From Hetaerina americana (lineage: Eukaryota > Arthropoda > Insecta > Odonata > Calopterygidae): DNA of 64,000 bases. The stretch is taken from NCBI GenBank assembly GCA_022747635.1, contig JAKTNV010000003.1:52454857-52518856 (forward strand), read 5' to 3'. The notes under the pieces are model-generated. The model saw nothing but the letters and a program-made list of their open reading frames with translations, was not told the origin of the DNA and did no database searches. Positions within the stretch are counted from its first letter, which is position 1; each line of letters starts with the position of its first letter. Below are positions 24,448 through 37,827 of the stretch, piece by piece. Made by a program: the position numbers and the translations under genes.

Positions 24448-24539
24448 CTGGCAGGAGCATTGCGTCCGGCAGTCTAGAAGAAATGTCTCTCCATTCTCAT
24501 ACGTGCGATTCTGAACAGTACATGGTAGTCCTTTGATCA
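24448..24539 (-). CDS. Ccn: CCN family protein, VWC-domain exon (first half)
   Basis: This is a 92-bp minus exon too short to stand out as an open frame. After a GAATAG acceptor (AG at 24541-24540) it reads IKGLPCTVQNRTYENGETF then LLDCRTQCSCQ and ends CAG before GTGGGT (donor GT at 24447-24446). The spacing C-x6-Y-x2-GE-x-F-x4-C-x3-C-x-C is that of the start of the von Willebrand C domain in CCN proteins. The two bases before the first full codon complete the split codon left by the IGFBP exon at 61967-62183 (G + TG gives valine). This gives GTCQ-V-IKGLPC, as in the IGFBP-VWC linker of CTGF-like proteins. The exon ends in phase 0 and the second half of VWC should follow below 24446, but I did not find it. 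CCN proteins are secreted matricellular signalling proteins. Confidence 0.85.
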
Positions 24540-27500
24540 CTATTCCATAGGTTCAGGTTGCATGAGGCATGAAAAGAGGGAATAAGTACTATTAATGATT
24601 ATAAATTCTTGAAAGCCTTTTATTTCATGTAATGACCCATAATTCAATATACTTTCTATACAAGGCAAAAACATGCTATTTTCATATGCATATGTGGTGC
24701 GTCAAACCGATACTTGGCTATATCCTGGGAAAATTCTGTAAAGGCAGAATGAAAAAAATTATTCCATGGTACTAATTACCTTATAAAATAATATGGGGAT
24801 AATATTATCGATGGAAGTGTCAACTACTCCCTTTATGAAAATAAAAAAATACTAAATGAATGTATAAGAACCATAGTACTAAGGGGTTGAATAAGATGGG
24901 GCGAATAGGAATTGTACCGATGAACACAAATTGCAGTATATAATGATTTGCGTTGTTAAGGCAAAGTGCAAGCGTAAAAGGATATCTTAATGAGGGACCT
25001 GAATTATTCCTTCTATGTAAGCGCTCAACTCATACATTTTCGTTCTTCTAGTTGTCTTGCATGTTACCTTTATGTTTTTAGAGCGCTCAATCTTTCATTT
25101 ACAATAACAGTGTTTGTTCACTACGATTTTTTACGAATCATGCTGGGTTGTCTCAGTATATTATTTTATTCCTTCAACAGGTTCTTCTTCTGAGGCAATC
25201 AAATTGTCAGCACGTATCCACTGTATGTTCCGATTATTCGTATGATCAAACTAAATTTCGGTATTGTAGCTCTATAGAAGTTTTTAATTTTTTCCCTATG
25301 CTAAATTCAATTTTTTTCAACTTCCAAATTAATTGTTCAAAAATTTTATATTTCTGTTTTCATCATGCTTGTGTCAAGCATCAAGTCAATGCATCAAGTC
25401 TGAATTGATTTATATTTTAAAAAATTCACTGCTTCCCAATTTCTCACATACCAAGATTTTCTACTACTGAAACTGGGAAATAAAATCTTTGATATCATAT
25501 AGATGAGTATTTAGTTTTGTTATTTATATGTCAATAGCTGATCATACCCTCTGTGGATAACCTGGAGTTGACGATTATTTCACGGTGAATATCAACACAA
25601 TTGGATCAAATTAATCCATAGGTGACCGGCCATGCTTCCTGGGTGGTCATCAGAAGGTGATTTAAGTATTGAAATATAGGCATCAATTATTACCTTTTTC
25701 CGCTCAGAGAAAAACGTCCAGGTGAAATATATTCATAGGTCATTAATTAGGCATTATGGCAGTGAATTTAAGTCCAATGCGTGGTATTGGACTGAATGCT
25801 TTTTTTTAAGTTGAAGATTGTGGCATTTACTTCATTAAAGGGTTGCGTGAAAAAATACAGTTACTTATCACGTTATTAAGAACCTACGTTTGATATTTAT
25901 GAAAAACCTTTTGCTACCTAAATTGAGTTAAATTTTGCTCACAATTACACGGCCAAGAATTTCAGTGACATCGGTCGGTCATTTATGTAACTTTGTTTAT
26001 ATCTCCTTCCATGAATGGGAGTGACGGAGGTACGTTCCAGTCTGGTTACTCTTTACATTCCGAAAAGGACATTTTAATTATAATTTCTCGGAATGATGAA
26101 TCCTGCTTTTTCAATACTCTTGATGGAATTTCCTCCGTTCCTGGTGAAATATGTGTTTGATTAATCGTTGAAGCGTTATGTTTATATCACTCATGGGTTC
26201 ATTGATATCTGAAACACATACGTGTATGTGTGTGTGTATATATTTTATTAATTTATTTTATTATATACACATACGTAATAATAATTTTAGTACAGAGCTT
26301 TTGTGGTAAGTGCAGCAACCAAAAAATATACAACCACGCGAAGTATTAGTATTTCATTATCATAGTTTTCTCAAAGTTTTCCGTTAATCATATATAATTG
26401 CGTTATTGACAAATATATGGAGCTTTCTTACAAAGTACCTCTGTAAATTAATTACTTTTAAAAATATTTATGGTAAATATATTCTATTGTATCTTAGTGA
26501 GATTGCAAATTGTAAAAAAGTTTACTTTTTTGTAAAAAAGTTAGAGCAATTCTTTCGAAACATTTGTGAATCGAATTTTACTTACTTACTGTATCGTACA
26601 CGCATTCTCGTATAAAATATGATCGAGGGTAGAAAACAAATGTTTTACACTAAATGCAAATCAATTGTAACAATTGACTAATTTTATGCATTAATGCTCA
26701 AATGTATATGCTCAAATGAATGAAAAAATAAGATCATGTTAGAATAAGCATTCCGTCAGTTTTTGCGAGTTAATCTGTTAAAATATTCCAGTTTTGTGCC
26801 TCAAAATGAATAAGTAGTAGCGCTATTAAGAGGTAAATAAATAAATGAAGTGAAAATAGATTTTTTTGTTAATAAACTAATCTAAGGAGTCATTTTTAAT
26901 AATTATTTTCCGATCGAAATATCATGGTAATGAAAGAGTGTGGGTTTAGGACTGACATTTCCCTATGCCTTTCGATTGTTGTGACATAAATATACTACTT
27001 CTTTAAACTTCCTCTTATTTATTTAAAATAAAATAGTAAAAATGACATTATTAGTATTGTGTATGCTAATAGCAATTTTGTTTAAAGTGATAGGCAGAAA
27101 AGGAAAGAGCAAACGACCACGGCAGTGACTAAAATACGTGCACTTATGATGTGAATAATGAAATGAGAAAGTAATCCTCCGCAAGCAAACATAAAATATC
27201 ACAAATGAAAACCAGGAAATAAAAGGACAGCCAATAATCCCGAATTTAACAAGAAAAATAAAAAAAGCGATGAAAGAACTAATTTCTGTTTTAGCAGACC
27301 GATAACAATAAGGTATTACAACACCCAAAAAAAACACTATTCTAGTTCGTGCCGCAAAGGCAGGGTTTATACTAACCCCTTTGGGTGGTCGCTCGGGATA
27401 AAAATTATTATATCGGACTGGATAATGGCTTACATGAATCAAGACAGGATGTAATGCTTTTTAAAAATTAAACAGCCATTTAAAATTCTCTATTTCATTG

Positions 27501-28258
27501 AAACATTAATAAACAGAGGAGAAATTAATCATGAATAGAAAGTAGTTATATAGCTTTAAACAAAAACTCATAAACCTTGAAAAGTTATGTAAAATGTATG
27601 GCAATCTGAACGCGTGTTACCAGGGATAATTTGTGGATGAAATAATTTGTATTTTGGCTTTTAAGATTATTTTTCCATTCTAAGTCCGATCTCCCTCCAA
27701 GTTTTGTGTATCTTCCATTTCAAGTAATAATGTCCGTCAGTATAATCCCACGGGACTAAAACGCGAAGCTGCTTATCTCAGCTTAGCACCCAAACGCTTT
27801 CCATACTCTCTCTCTCTCTCTCTTCTCACTCACTCCTGTCTGTATGCTCTACGAAATCATACATCTCATTTGCAAATAGTCCTTCATCATCACCCAGTTA
27901 ACATGCTCGGTACAAGAGAACGCTCGGGTAAGCGAACGGGAGGATCACTACTCATCTAGGGGAAGCCAACCGAGGCCGTTTTAACTGCGGTGAGATGACT
28001 CCTGCACCCACACCAACCTCTCTCCCCCATTTGGCTCACTCCATCCCAGACACGACTTTGCCCTCACAGGGCTTACGATGCCCTACTTCTTTATTTTCCT
28101 TCGATCTAACCCTTGCATCAACCCCTCCATTCTCAACAAGAGCATCCAAACCTCTCTTCATATCACATCCTCCCTCGACGCCTCTTCAATTCTTCGTAGA
28201 ACGTATCTAGAACATAGCTATCTTTATTACCCACTGAGGTTCCCCCTAACAACTCTGT
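24540..28258. other. AT-rich intronic sequence, nothing recognised
   Basis: This is very AT-rich from about 24540 to 27700. A 139-codon minus frame (27023-27442) is hydrophobic and AT-driven with no family pattern. A short CT repeat lies near 27805-27824. Moderately pyrimidine-rich DNA leads up to the mariner at 28279. Confidence 0.5.
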
Positions 28259-28278
28259 TATATATATATATATATATA

Positions 28279-29031
28279 CGAGGGTCATCCGGAAAGTAGT
28301 ACCCGTTCGTGAAATAAAAAGACAAAAGTAAATATTAACAAACATAAAAAATTTTATTTGAAAGAGGATACTTTAAACTACTTCTCAACATAATCTCCAA
28401 GCAAATTAAGGCATTTGTCATAACGTGTGACAAGTTTCTGTATTCCTGCTGCATAGTCCTTCGCCGCCAGCTCATTGAGATACGCGAGGGACCCATCTTG
28501 CACAAATTTTTGCATAATGCAGATGGTGTTTAACAATTTCATGAACAATTGTTCGAGAAACATTGGGAAAATGCTCACAGATGTCATCAATTGTGACGCG
28601 CCGATCGTTCCTCACGAATTCGTCAACTGAGCTCACCAGTTGGTCTGTAATGACAGACGGTCTCTCCGAACGCTCATCGTCGTGTGTGTTCCCCCTCCCC
28701 ATGTTGAAGTTGCGACACCACCGCCGAACAGACGACTCGTCCATTACATTGTCTCCATACACCTCCTTTAATTGGCGATGAATATCACATGGGCGAACGT
28801 TTCTTGCATTGAGGAATTTAATCACTGCCCTCACTTCACAACTGGCGGCGTTCTCAATTTTTTTAAACATTGTAAACAATCACAGAAACAACACAGGCAA
28901 TGCTAGCGTCACGCAACTTGGCTCAGAGAAGGCAGACAAGCCACTGAAGCTATCTGACCTCGTCCAGCGGCTACTCGCGTCGTCAGCACTTCATGCGGCA
29001 CGAACGGGTACTACTTTCCGGATGACCCTCG
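28279..29031 (-). mobile_element. Internally deleted mariner, copy 1
   Basis: A 753-bp element with perfect 33-bp terminal inverted repeats (28279-28311 and 28999-29031; each begins CGAGGGTCATCCGGAAAGTA) and flanking TA target duplications. On the minus strand a 135-codon frame (28879-28472) gives the mariner N-terminal helix-turn-helix region (CEVRAVIKFLNARNVRP, DESSVRRWCRNF, RVTIDDICEHF, ICARWVPRV). A second, overlapping frame supplies only the transposase C-terminus (DYAAGIQKLVTRYDKCLNL, GDYVEK). The DDE/D catalytic core is absent. The deletion junction lies near 28480-28500, where both frames overlap. A full mariner is about 1.3 kb with a ~345-residue transposase, so roughly 0.5 kb is missing. 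It is non-autonomous but has intact ends, so it would be mobilisable by a transposase supplied elsewhere. Confidence 0.95.
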
Positions 29032-29085
29032 TATATATATATATACACACTCACATATATATATACATATATATATACTTTTATA

Positions 29086-32000
29086 CATATTTTTAACGTT
29101 TTACATTGCATAACATATATATAAATATGTGTGTGTTTAGCAGGACTTTTCAAAAACGTTTTTAAACATGCATATGTTAAAAAATAAAAGTTATACGTAT
29201 CGCCTTTTATGCCGCCTTCGCCAATATTGAAGTCCTACGACGATATTACTGGATTTCTAAACAATGATATGTTCTCTTAATTATTTCATTCTTTATCTAA
29301 TAATGTACGAATCCATAGATAAACACACATAATATCAATCCACCCTCCACTTCTATTTTCAGAGCGGAATCTTTAGATCACATGTCAACTTCTGAAAGGT
29401 TCTCATGCTGTCCTCTTGCCAAGAGGTAGTGCTACCACACTTGACCCATTTCCACCAAGCGGAAAATTCTTTTTATTTCTTTTCTCGACCAAACGGTCCT
29501 TTGACATTTTCTTCTAGTCCTCTATCCTCATTTTATTGTTCCCGAAGGGCATCGGAAATATTTTTACATTTAGTTCGCTCAGTCTCATCGATTATGGCGG
29601 AATGGGATGAGGTTTAGTGTCCCAGTGTCCGGTTTGAAGGATTTTGGAGGCGTCGATCTTGCCATAGTATAATGGATGTCATTCGCTTTCTTTGTGGACA
29701 AGTTTTATTCCTCCCATTAGACCCAGAGCCCGAAGCATGTGTTTCTCTTCACGTTTTCATACGAAATTTCAATTTAAAAAGAACTCAGATGGTTTTTGAA
29801 CAGCTCTCAAAATTTGATTCCAGCACTTTTCAATATTTGTTGAATTAAGGCTCTATTTTTATGTTAAATTTAAAGGCGCTTAAATATCCCACAAACAATA
29901 CCTTTCTTTCTCCTTCCTCTTGCCTTCTATTTAACCTCACTTAGATATCATATTATAAATTTCATGGCAATGACTTAAATTATTGAATCTATGTGATAGC
30001 CGTGTAAATTTTCAATTACCCTGTAAAATTATGTGTAAACCTGTCTAGCTACCTATAATTTTGTCATTGCTTCTTTCTTTAATATATTTAGACACTTGAT
30101 TATACATTCAGCGAAGTGAGAATTCTGTCTGCTCCCACTTTGCCTGATTATTTAGAGACACCTTTTAAGGTTTCACTTGTTTTCCGCAGGAACTCACGAA
30201 GTCGGAAAAAATAAAAGATGGAAAGAAAAAGTATTTTGTTTCCACAAAAATGTGTTTTCAGGATAGAAAGCACAAAGAGATGGAAAAAATCATTGCAAAA
30301 CCTTGGTAAATTTTGAAAACGTCGAACGAAACGTGAAACGAAGTTTGCGCCACTTGAGTGAAATTGTGTAAAGGCAAGCAAAGATGGAAAGGGCACGCTG
30401 CCGCGTCGTCTCGCTTAAAGGGAATGATTCAGTGTATGCAATCGGGCAATTAACGTTCGCTGATTGAGACAAAAAAATTAGCCGTCCTATTCCCAAGGTT
30501 CTCCACGTTGCTGGCTTGGGCCCAACATCTCTGGGAGACTCCTTTGGCAAAGCTTCATGAAAGACCAAAGCGTCTGAAGGAGGCGAAAAGGAGCTAGCCA
30601 TGGAAGTGAAATGATTGCTGGACGCAATTCAAAAATGCGTTTGTCCACCTTGGAGTCTCCAATACATTCTTAGAACAAAGTAGTCATCATGGAGCCCGGA
30701 TCTCAGCGATGAAGAAAATAATTAAGCAGGCCCATCTCACATCATAAAGACTTGCCCTTGCATCGGTCACCAATGAAGTCCTTGTTCAACCACTCACGAA
30801 ATGTTTCGGAGCCATAAAGGGTCGAGTTGAAATCGATTAAGCGTGAGAAACTGCGGTGTCACAACCCAACTGCGGCGTCTCGGACTCAGCTCCCAACTTG
30901 ACCAATGGACTACAAAAAATTATCCACTCAAGCATATATAATCTAAATCGGTTCAGCCTGCAGCTATAACGCTTAAACTTGATAGCAATATCTAAATGCT
31001 TATAGAATAGTATATCATTTGCGATGAAATATTGCAATGAATGAATTACACTATTGCATTTTTTTTCGTCCTAATTCTAAATTATAAGCAGAAAAAACTT
31101 AGGTCTTCAATAAATTTGCTCTTTTTGTGCCATTTACAGTATTGATATTGACTCACAGCACAGACAGCAGTGCTGTCTGTGCTGTGAGTATACCTTATTT
31201 TATGTAACCCACTAGTGTTAATATTAACTCATCAATTTTAGATTTTTTTCAGTGCGATATGGTTCCCAAGCATATGATCTCAATTAGCTTGAATTCTAGA
31301 TTTTTCAACCACTTGGTGCTTTGTCTCAATTCGTTCTTAAACGATGCTTTGAATTCATTTTTAGGCAAAGAATTCCATTGTGATTTATAAAATTTGGAAA
31401 TAAATCGTTATCTCCTGGGTTCTGAATGCTGCTGGTGTACTGAATATGGCTTCAAAATAATCTGCAACGGCAAATTTAATTTGAAAGGTAAAAATGGTAC
31501 ATCACCCGATTTTATGGTAATTTAGATGCGCCGCATTGATACTCGAGGGTTGGAGTGTTATCCAATTGTCCCTCCTGTTTCCCGGGTAACCATGTATTTA
31601 GCTTTACCCCAGGATGTTCGCAAATTTGTTATTTACAAATTACTCACAGCAATCTAGGACCATCCGCACGTAAGGATACCCGATTCGATATGGGAAACTT
31701 CTCTTTAGAAAATAACTAATAAGGTGCTTTTTCGTATATATAGGCCGGTAGTTATTAAAGAATGTAACACTTACTATTCGTCCATTCGCGTTCAACCCAA
31801 CATTTCGGGTTCCATCATTAATGCGCAGAATAGGTTTTAGATTTCAGTCGGGTAAATATTATAAAATAGGAGAAATAGATAATAGAACCATATATTCAGG
31901 TGAATATTTTTCAACTAAAAAAGAAACGTATTTCGATGGAGAAAGTCTTCAGTTTGAATAACAATATCCTGTTTCCCTTTCCTTTGTACTTCTTATCAAA

Positions 32001-35000
32001 AGCCGTGACCTTTCTTGGCGATTTTAAAAACACTGATATAGGGTAAATGAAAATCCGGTATTCCACAGAAATCAGAAATATATCATGCATTGCATATGAA
32101 GGATCTGAACCCGGAATTAAATAATTGTCCCTTTCCCTAGATATATAATCCCTTACCTGATTTTCCTATAATACACACACATATAAATAAATATAAATAT
32201 ATACCGACACCTGTATACTGTATAAGTATATGATTTTTAATTCAGAAGTGTATTAATTAGTAAGACTGGTACTTAGTATATCGTTTAATATTCAAATTGT
32301 GTTCAAATTATTTTCACTTACTTCTTGATAATGAATTTGAATTAGGCTTTCTCTATACGTTATTTAAATTTTTTTTACCAGTCCGAGCTGTTCTTAAATT
32401 AGAATGGAAAATAGATAAAAGTTACACAGAAACCTATATACACGGTCTAGTTTTAAATGAAAATAAATGAATAGTAGTTAAATTTTTAACTGAAAATTTA
32501 CTAGGTTATATTTACTTCATGTTCAATATAAATCTGTAATTTCATATTTAGATCATTTTATACTTTTTATCTGCCTGGGACGTCTTACATGTCAGTTACA
32601 AGTATATTTTTCTGTTTATTTGGTATCAGTTTTGATTTCCCATAAATCCATACCCTCTACTGCCCTCCCAATTATTTCCATTAGGCAGGTAAAGAATACC
32701 TTCACTTCTCAATTTACAATTTTATGATATCCAGTTATATCGTCTGTTATCCGAGAAACAAAGAAGACTGGCACAATTTTGAAACTTTTGTGTGAATATT
32801 TTCTTCAAATATGTTTTATTAACCAAAATAAATTTCTTCTTCGAAAAACGCAAATATAGTCGAGTTTTAGTAAATATCGCAGACATATAGCTTTAAAGTT
32901 ATTTATTTAATGCAACATTCATCCTCTTCGTGTTCTTGATGTAATGCAATCTTTTTTTTGGCAATCGTGAATAAAGGAGTAAAATTACTCGCTTTTCCAA
33001 GACCTAAATTTGGTGATTGATTGGAGGAAACCATATCCTTCACTATGAATTTTTCTTACCCTCTGGCAGCGATTAATATAGCATGATGCATGTTCGTGTA
33101 ACATTTCAATCCTCATTTTCATAAACAAGAAGTCATTCCATTTCGTCCTGCAGGAATGTGTGTGTGTCCAACCGAATTAGTATGGAGTAAAGAAGAAGTA
33201 CTCATTTAAGTGAACTATAATATATGATATCTCAGTTTCCCTGGCGATGGAATGAAGGAGTACTTATTAAGCTAAGTTTCAGTGTCAATTCCTCTTCCGG
33301 TTTTACCCAGGTAGGATGCCAGCGTCTTCATATTTTCGCTTAATATCTATGTTCTCCTCAATAAATCTCGTCTTTGGATTTCCTGGAAAAATTGAAAAAC
33401 ACCTGACTAACTTGGGGCCGTGTTCCACCTTGCACTTAGACTCTGGCACTAATTGGCTCATCAAATTCCCTCTACCTCAACATTCATACCCCTCTCAAGT
33501 AATATACTTGATATTCCTTCTCACTAACTTGAAAATATTTCTAATCATACAAATAAGTGTGTAACAGATTCTTAAAAATAAAATTGATTTAAATAACATA
33601 ATAATTTTAAAACATTTTTTGTTGGGTGATTTTGATCGGGTATTACTACAAATAAATAGATCTCTCCAATAAATAATCCGTTCACAGTAGGATATGAACG
33701 GAAGTTTTTCAGACTAGCTAAAAAGGTAAATAACACTTAATAGCTTCTGAAGACATTGGTAGAATTGTATGCATGAATTTGAATTTCATATTTTAACTAA
33801 AAAATGAAATTATATAGTAGAGAAAAAGCTGTAAATGTATTCGAAATTCCAGCATTTAAATCCAATTTGGACTTCGGAAACAAAAAAAGACGCATTAATT
33901 AACCACACGGAGAATCGTTATTTGAATCCATTATTATGAAATAGCATAACACGAATTTCAGCAAGTTAAATGGTACAGATTTCTACTTTAGTTTAAAAAT
34001 AATTTAAATTTATTAAAATAATAATTAAAATAATACTAAAATATTTAATTTTAATAAATATTGTATGTTTTTTGGGGAATGTTCCAGTAATATCATTCAG
34101 CTATGACAAAATTTAAGGTTTTTATGTTAAAATATCCAAAAGTATTATCAAACAGTTTTATAAGAAGGATAAAAAATATCCGAATTATTCGTATTCATGG
34201 ATTTGGCCTAATAAAGAGCAAAAAAACTTCAAATCCTTATAAAAATTATGTTTACATTTGTATTATGTTAAATCACGAAATTTATTTTCCTCATATTTTT
34301 ATCATTATTGCATTTAATTTGAGCATTCAATTTAATATTTACAGCAATTTTAATTTAATATCTTTTTAAACATGCTAAAAATGTTCCATAAAGAAAATAC
34401 GCGAACTTCATTAGCACAGAACTCATTCGTTTGCTTGATAATATCATTAAAATATTATATTTTAAAAGAGCTTTGTATAAAATTGTTGTTGTTTTGAATT
34501 AAAGTAAATAATTAAAATGTGATTTCTGTCACAAAATAATTCATTTGAATTACCAAGACGAGATTATTTAACTGGCAGCGAATTGTGTTTTTTTGACTAA
34601 ACATGAAGTTTTTCTTATCTCCTATGAGATTTTGAAAGATAAGAGAAAGCTAAAACAATATATTTCGGTTTTCAAAAGTGGATTATTATCCAATTACATT
34701 TTTAAAATGGTCAAGCCTCGATAGCTTGACGTCCAGTCCGACGAGAGTTAACCTTTCAAAACGGAAAGTAAGTAGAGAGAGCAGAAGGGAAGTAAATTTC
34801 AAAGGAAATGAGGTTAAGGGGTTGTACATGAGGAAAAAAATAAGTTCAGAGTGTTCGTATATTGGTAGAAATACGAGTGGAAGAGAGAAGGAACCAAAGC
34901 CTGTTTTGTTGACTAGCAGAGTTATTGAGCGAGTGGGTCACCTATCCAATTCTATCATGATAGACAAATATTACTTTAGGAATGTTTTCAGATGCATAGG

Positions 35001-35739
35001 CACTAACGTTTCACCTGCCACAGAGAGAAGCACTTAAGGTAGTAGGTAAAGCAGGTAGTTGTGATAAGATCCTATATCTTAAACAATTTTCAAAAATTTA
35101 CGACTGTGGGGGCTGATAACAAAGACGTTCTTCCAAACACTCAGTTTACCTTCAGCGCAGACAAAAAGAAAAAGTCCGACTTTAGGGCTTACTCTGAAAC
35201 TCGATGTTTCTTTCTAATTTATTTTACAATTCTCTAACGCTGCATATGAATATTTACCTTGGCCTTTTTAAATTTTGCTAAATTTTTACCCCTCTGTCCC
35301 CATAACTTATGATATTCTTTGTTTTGATTTGGATAGTTTTCTCGGTATAATCATTTTTTACACTGTTTTTTCTGCTTCATTAAATTCATACATTTTTTGT
35401 ATTCTATCATTTTTTGTAAATTGACCCTCATCCATTCCAATACAAGCAAACGTGTTCCATACACTAGTTCCATACATTTTAATTATAGGTGCTTACCCTG
35501 AACAAAATGTAGTTGAAGAATTCGCCTCTGCCGGGGATAGAATTTTCGAAGTCGGAAAGGATTTCCCAAACGTCCGCGATAATTCCACCTCCCAGATAGA
35601 CCTCTTTTGTATGGAAACGTCACAAATGTCGAAGAGAGAGAGAGAGCAAAGCAACGAGCATATTTCGAGAACGATAGAATCCTCCCCAAAAAGCGGCAGT
35701 TGCGACTTTCCATCGTCGAAGGATAACCATCACTTACGC
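29086..35739. other. AT-rich intronic sequence
   Basis: About 6.6 kb of strongly AT-rich DNA without recognisable coding or mobile sequence. Frames here (for example 34678-35037 and 35452-35751) lack domain patterns. A perfect short palindrome at 31151-31189 is listed separately. Confidence 0.5.
31151..31189. repeat. Perfect 39-bp palindrome (hairpin)
   Basis: Arms of 19 bp (ACTCACAGCACAGACAGCA and its exact reverse complement) are separated by one G. No flanking target-site duplication or longer inverted repeat is seen, so it is not an obvious transposon. Confidence 0.9.
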
Positions 35740-36200
35740 CGAGAGATATGACGGCATTCACCGCCAACGTTGGTGGTGCTGTAAGCGCTTGGAAGGGAGA
35801 GAGGAGGCGAGGAGTGTTGACGTGTGAGTGGAATGACACCAGAGGCGACATCTCTGGGTGGATATGGTGTCGGGTGAGGTGAGATGTGAGGGCTTATGCG
35901 GGGAGCCATTTTGGGGGAGAGGGGAAAGGTGGGAGATGGCGGCCAGAGAGGACGGGACGAGTGTTGAGAAGGGGAGGGAGGTAAGGGATAGTGCGACACT
36001 GAAAGGTTGAGGGTGAGATAGGAGTGGGGTTGTCCTTTTCCTCCTCTCTTTCCACCACGAGATACCGAGACTTCGAGTCACGGTGGAGGGGGAGGTAAGG
36101 GGGGAAGGAGTTGCGAGTGTGGGGCGGCCTTGCTGTTTTTTTCCGGAAAAGGGGAGTGGGCAAGAGGAGCTGGGAGAGGAGGGAGGTATTTTGAAACTTT
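35740..36200. other. Purine-rich GC island
   Basis: The plus strand is G/A-dominated. The minus frames of up to 179 codons (35758-36297) are S/P/T/L-rich composition artefacts. The following 36221-37180 is AT-rich with nothing recognised. Confidence 0.55.
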
Positions 36201-37179
36201 CCCGCTGGCTTTTTAGGAAGGGTCGGTCGGAGTTAATTTGGGTCCCCTTTAAAATAAAGTAGGGGACCTGGTCTTGCTCAATTACTTCCCAACTCATTTT
36301 TTTTTATTTTTCGGTTTAGCGCGTAGAATCACTAGGGTTGCAAAGAATTTATCGCCCAAAAAGATGTTTTCAACAAGTTTTGATTAAGATTTTCAGGATG
36401 TCCATGAATATGTCCCATGGGATTCAAAAACATATTCAATTTCTCGGTGAATACTGTACGTGCGAATACTCGGGATTTACTCATTTACATTCATTTGGAT
36501 TTTTAAACGAGCTGCTCGTTTTATACCGACCCTATGTTCTCTCGCAGGTGCAATGGGTTCGCCGAGAAAACATTTGGCCCTGGTCTCAGCTCCTGTCTTT
36601 TGCATGGACGGAGTATTGACCTAAGTTTGGGTTTTACAAAATATATTTTACAGTGACCCCATCACTAGGAAGAAAAAAATTCAATTATTTCCAGAGCTTT
36701 AAACATCTTCTTTCGAACATTTCTTTTTCACTATGATGGAAAATAAATTTTTTGCACGTATGTGACACTGAAGAAGAGGAATTACTGACCTATTCCAAAG
36801 GAGCATAATAACGTATATAAATTTAAGTAACAAAAAATTATATTTATAGTTTTGTGTTTCCATGTGAAAGTTGTGTTTGTAAAAAAATTCTAATTTTTAG
36901 ATATTTTTTTATATTTTGCGTATACTTGAAGGATTATTCGCAAGCGTTTCCATTTCAACTTTGATTACAAATGCTTTTCAATATTTATTCTGGATAGCTT
37001 CAAATGTGAGCTAAGACAGAATTTAGCAATCCTATTTCTCATGCTCAGTAAAAATACTACCTGAGAATATTTTTACAGTCACAGACATATGAGATGATTT
37101 CGGAGTCCTGGGTCACCATCAAAAGGAAGTGAGAAACGTTAGAGGAAACTGCTTCAATCGCAAATAGACCTTTTCTTCC

Positions 37180-37640
37180 CGGACAACCGCCGCTCCTACA
37201 CCGCAGTTCGGGGGAGCAGGGTGTGCTGTATGGACGGAGTGACCGTGGTCATACGTAAGTTGCCCGCTCGAAGGTGGGAAGGAGGGAACGAAATTTACTC
37301 ATCGGTCCCGTTCGCAACACATGACACACGCGCTCGAACTCCAGAATACTGGGAGCCACTACACCTCATTCCCAACCCTGGACCTACGACGGAAAGCTCC
37401 GCGGATCCCCACTCCCTTTCGGTACACGCACCACGCCCCCGCCTTCCCCAAACCGAATGCTGCCAAAGAGAGGGCACCCTGTCGGTTTAACTCGATTAAA
37501 AACTTCAAGAGGCGGCGGGCGAGTTTGTGAGCGTGCTCACCGTGAGAGGGACCGGTAACTTTTCTCGCACGCCAACAACCTACCCCCTCCCCCCCCGTCC
37601 GTGTGCAAGGCGGGTGGGCTCCAAACAAGCTCCCTGGATG
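37180..37640. other. GC-rich, CpG-containing island
   Basis: Balanced to C-rich sequence with many CpG. Frames of 60-105 codons occur on both strands without family patterns. Confidence 0.45.
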
Positions 37641-37827
37641 AGGGATTTTGCAAAACTTAACGATAAGAATGTGCAATGTATTCGTGTTCTAATGTCAAGT
37701 GTTGCTGTGCAAAAAAATTGAGGTGCCAGCGACACATCGAGTATCTCGACTATGTCGAAATTATCCGATAGTATCTCAACATCGTCATATCACTGGCCTT
37801 GTATTATTGAATATAAATATATATATA

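Noticed and set aside
27023..27442. 139-codon hydrophobic minus frame that could look like a membrane protein
   Set aside because: F/I/Y richness is expected from the very AT-rich sequence. No start context or homology pattern.
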